A stretch of 7,130 nt of DNA from Colimorpha sp034178965 (GTDB lineage Bacteria; Bacteroidota; Bacteroidia; Bacteroidales; P3). Numbering within the stretch: position 1 is the first letter of the stretch; each line of letters starts with the position of its first letter. Position numbers and translations under genes: made by a program. Positions 6,643-7,130 of the stretch are shown here, piece by piece. The notes under the pieces are model-generated. The model searched no databases, was not told the DNA's origin, and saw only the letters and a list, made by a program, of their open reading frames with translations. The DNA lies in NCBI GenBank assembly GCA_034178965.1, contig JAXFQM010000010.1, positions 1-7,130 of the forward strand, given 5' to 3'.

Positions 6643-7130
6643 TTAGTTACATTTACTCCAACCGCAGTGCTTGCACTCCTTGCATCCTCCGCTGTAGGTT
6701 AGTTCTTGCCCGCAATTGGGGCATTTCTCGCCCGTGAAAGCTCCGTCACGAATGTAGCGTTTCAGCGCGCGGCACACGCCGCTGCTCCAACTGTTGATGC
6801 TTTCTTGATCGAAGTTCAACTTGCCAACCAAGCCCACCACATGCTGTATTGGCATGCCCATGCGCAGCACACCGCTGATGAGCTTAGCGTAGTTCCAAAA
6901 TTCCTGGCTGAACATACGGCTCAAACCTTCAATGGTGACCTTGTAGCCATCCTTGTCCAAGAACTGAAAGTCGTAACGCGCGTGTTCGTCTCCTTTTTCT
7001 TTGACGCGGATCACCCAGCCTTTCTCCACCCACTTGGGCAGGATGAAATTTTCGGCACGGCCTGTAAATATCTCATATGGGCGGTCCTCATACATTCCCA
7101 CCACAGCTATCCAATCTTCGCGGTCGTTCT
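6643..7130 (-). CDS. nrdJ: Adenosylcobalamin-dependent (class II) ribonucleotide reductase, C-terminal part
   Basis: Class II reductase makes deoxyribonucleotides in the cytosol with a B12-derived radical and does not need oxygen. Only the last 161 residues are visible. The frame stays open to the window edge (it begins NDREDWIAVVG), so the start and the catalytic barrel lie outside. Recognisable pieces are WIAVVGMYEDRPYEIFTG, the SRMFSQEFWNYAKLISGVLRMG helix region, GLVGKLNFDQESINSW, and a C-terminal zinc-ribbon tail. Visible cysteines in the tail are C136 and C139 (CPNC), C149, C152, C155, and C160 in the terminal CGWSKCN. The last pair, CGWSKC, has the CX4C spacing of the redox-active tail of class I NrdA, consistent with re-reducing the active-site disulfide. 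The stop is TAA. The 235-bp gap and the promoter downstream suggest that ppiD is transcribed separately. Confidence 0.9.
   Translation of the reverse strand, partial: NDREDWIAVVGMYEDRPYEIFTGRAENFILPKWVEKGWVIRVKEKGDEHARYDFQFLDKDGYKVTIEGLSRMFSQEFWNYAKLISGVLRMGMPIQHVVGLVGKLNFDQESINSWSSGVCRALKRYIRDGAFTGEKCPNCGQELTYSGGCKECKHCGWSKCN

Noticed and set aside
1..7130. Search for tRNA/rRNA genes, insertion sequences, CRISPR repeats, toxin-antitoxin or defence genes
   Set aside because: No cloverleaf-like sequence, transposase motifs, regularly spaced repeats or defence domains are visible. The genes are all housekeeping or envelope types with similar base composition.

Overview
This window is a chromosomal housekeeping segment, most probably from a member of the order Bacteroidales (Prevotellaceae-like). 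Three things point there. The gene families have Bacteroidales-type architecture: a single-membrane-pass M23 peptidase next to dxr, a ~710-residue PpiD-like protein, and a B12-dependent ribonucleotide reductase ending in a zinc ribbon. A textbook Bacteroidetes -7 promoter box (TACCTTTG) precedes the ppiD-like gene. Translation starts are mostly A-rich or without a clear Shine-Dalgarno sequence. Genus-level assignment is inference only.

All five genes lie on the minus strand, so transcription runs from high to low coordinates. In that order they are: the 3' end of nrdJ (6643-7130, cut by the window edge); a 235-bp spacer with the Bacteroidetes-type promoter and an A-rich leader; the ppiD-like periplasmic chaperone (4278-6407); a 97-bp gap containing a strong 14-bp RNA hairpin; an M23/LytM-type membrane-anchored peptidase (3230-4180); a 253-bp gene-poor spacer; dxr (1843-2976); and a secreted TPR protein (41-1846) whose ATG overlaps the dxr stop by 4 bp. 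The last 40 bp hold no gene that I can see.

NrdJ makes deoxyribonucleotides and Dxr makes the MEP-pathway isoprenoid precursor, which is used for undecaprenyl carriers and quinones among others. The PpiD-like protein, the M23 peptidase and the TPR protein all act at or beyond the inner membrane, in protein folding, peptidoglycan remodelling and probably envelope assembly. The ppiD-M23-dxr-TPR stretch is therefore mainly an envelope-biogenesis neighbourhood.

I see no mobile element, CRISPR array, tRNA, rRNA or defence system, and no convincing new system. The points most worth a second look are: loss of both signature histidines in the parvulin domain of the PpiD-like protein; the conspicuous hairpin between ppiD and the M23 gene; the leader upstream of ppiD; the 253-bp spacer upstream of dxr, which may be a dispersed repeat; and a 9-A tract in the M23 gene.
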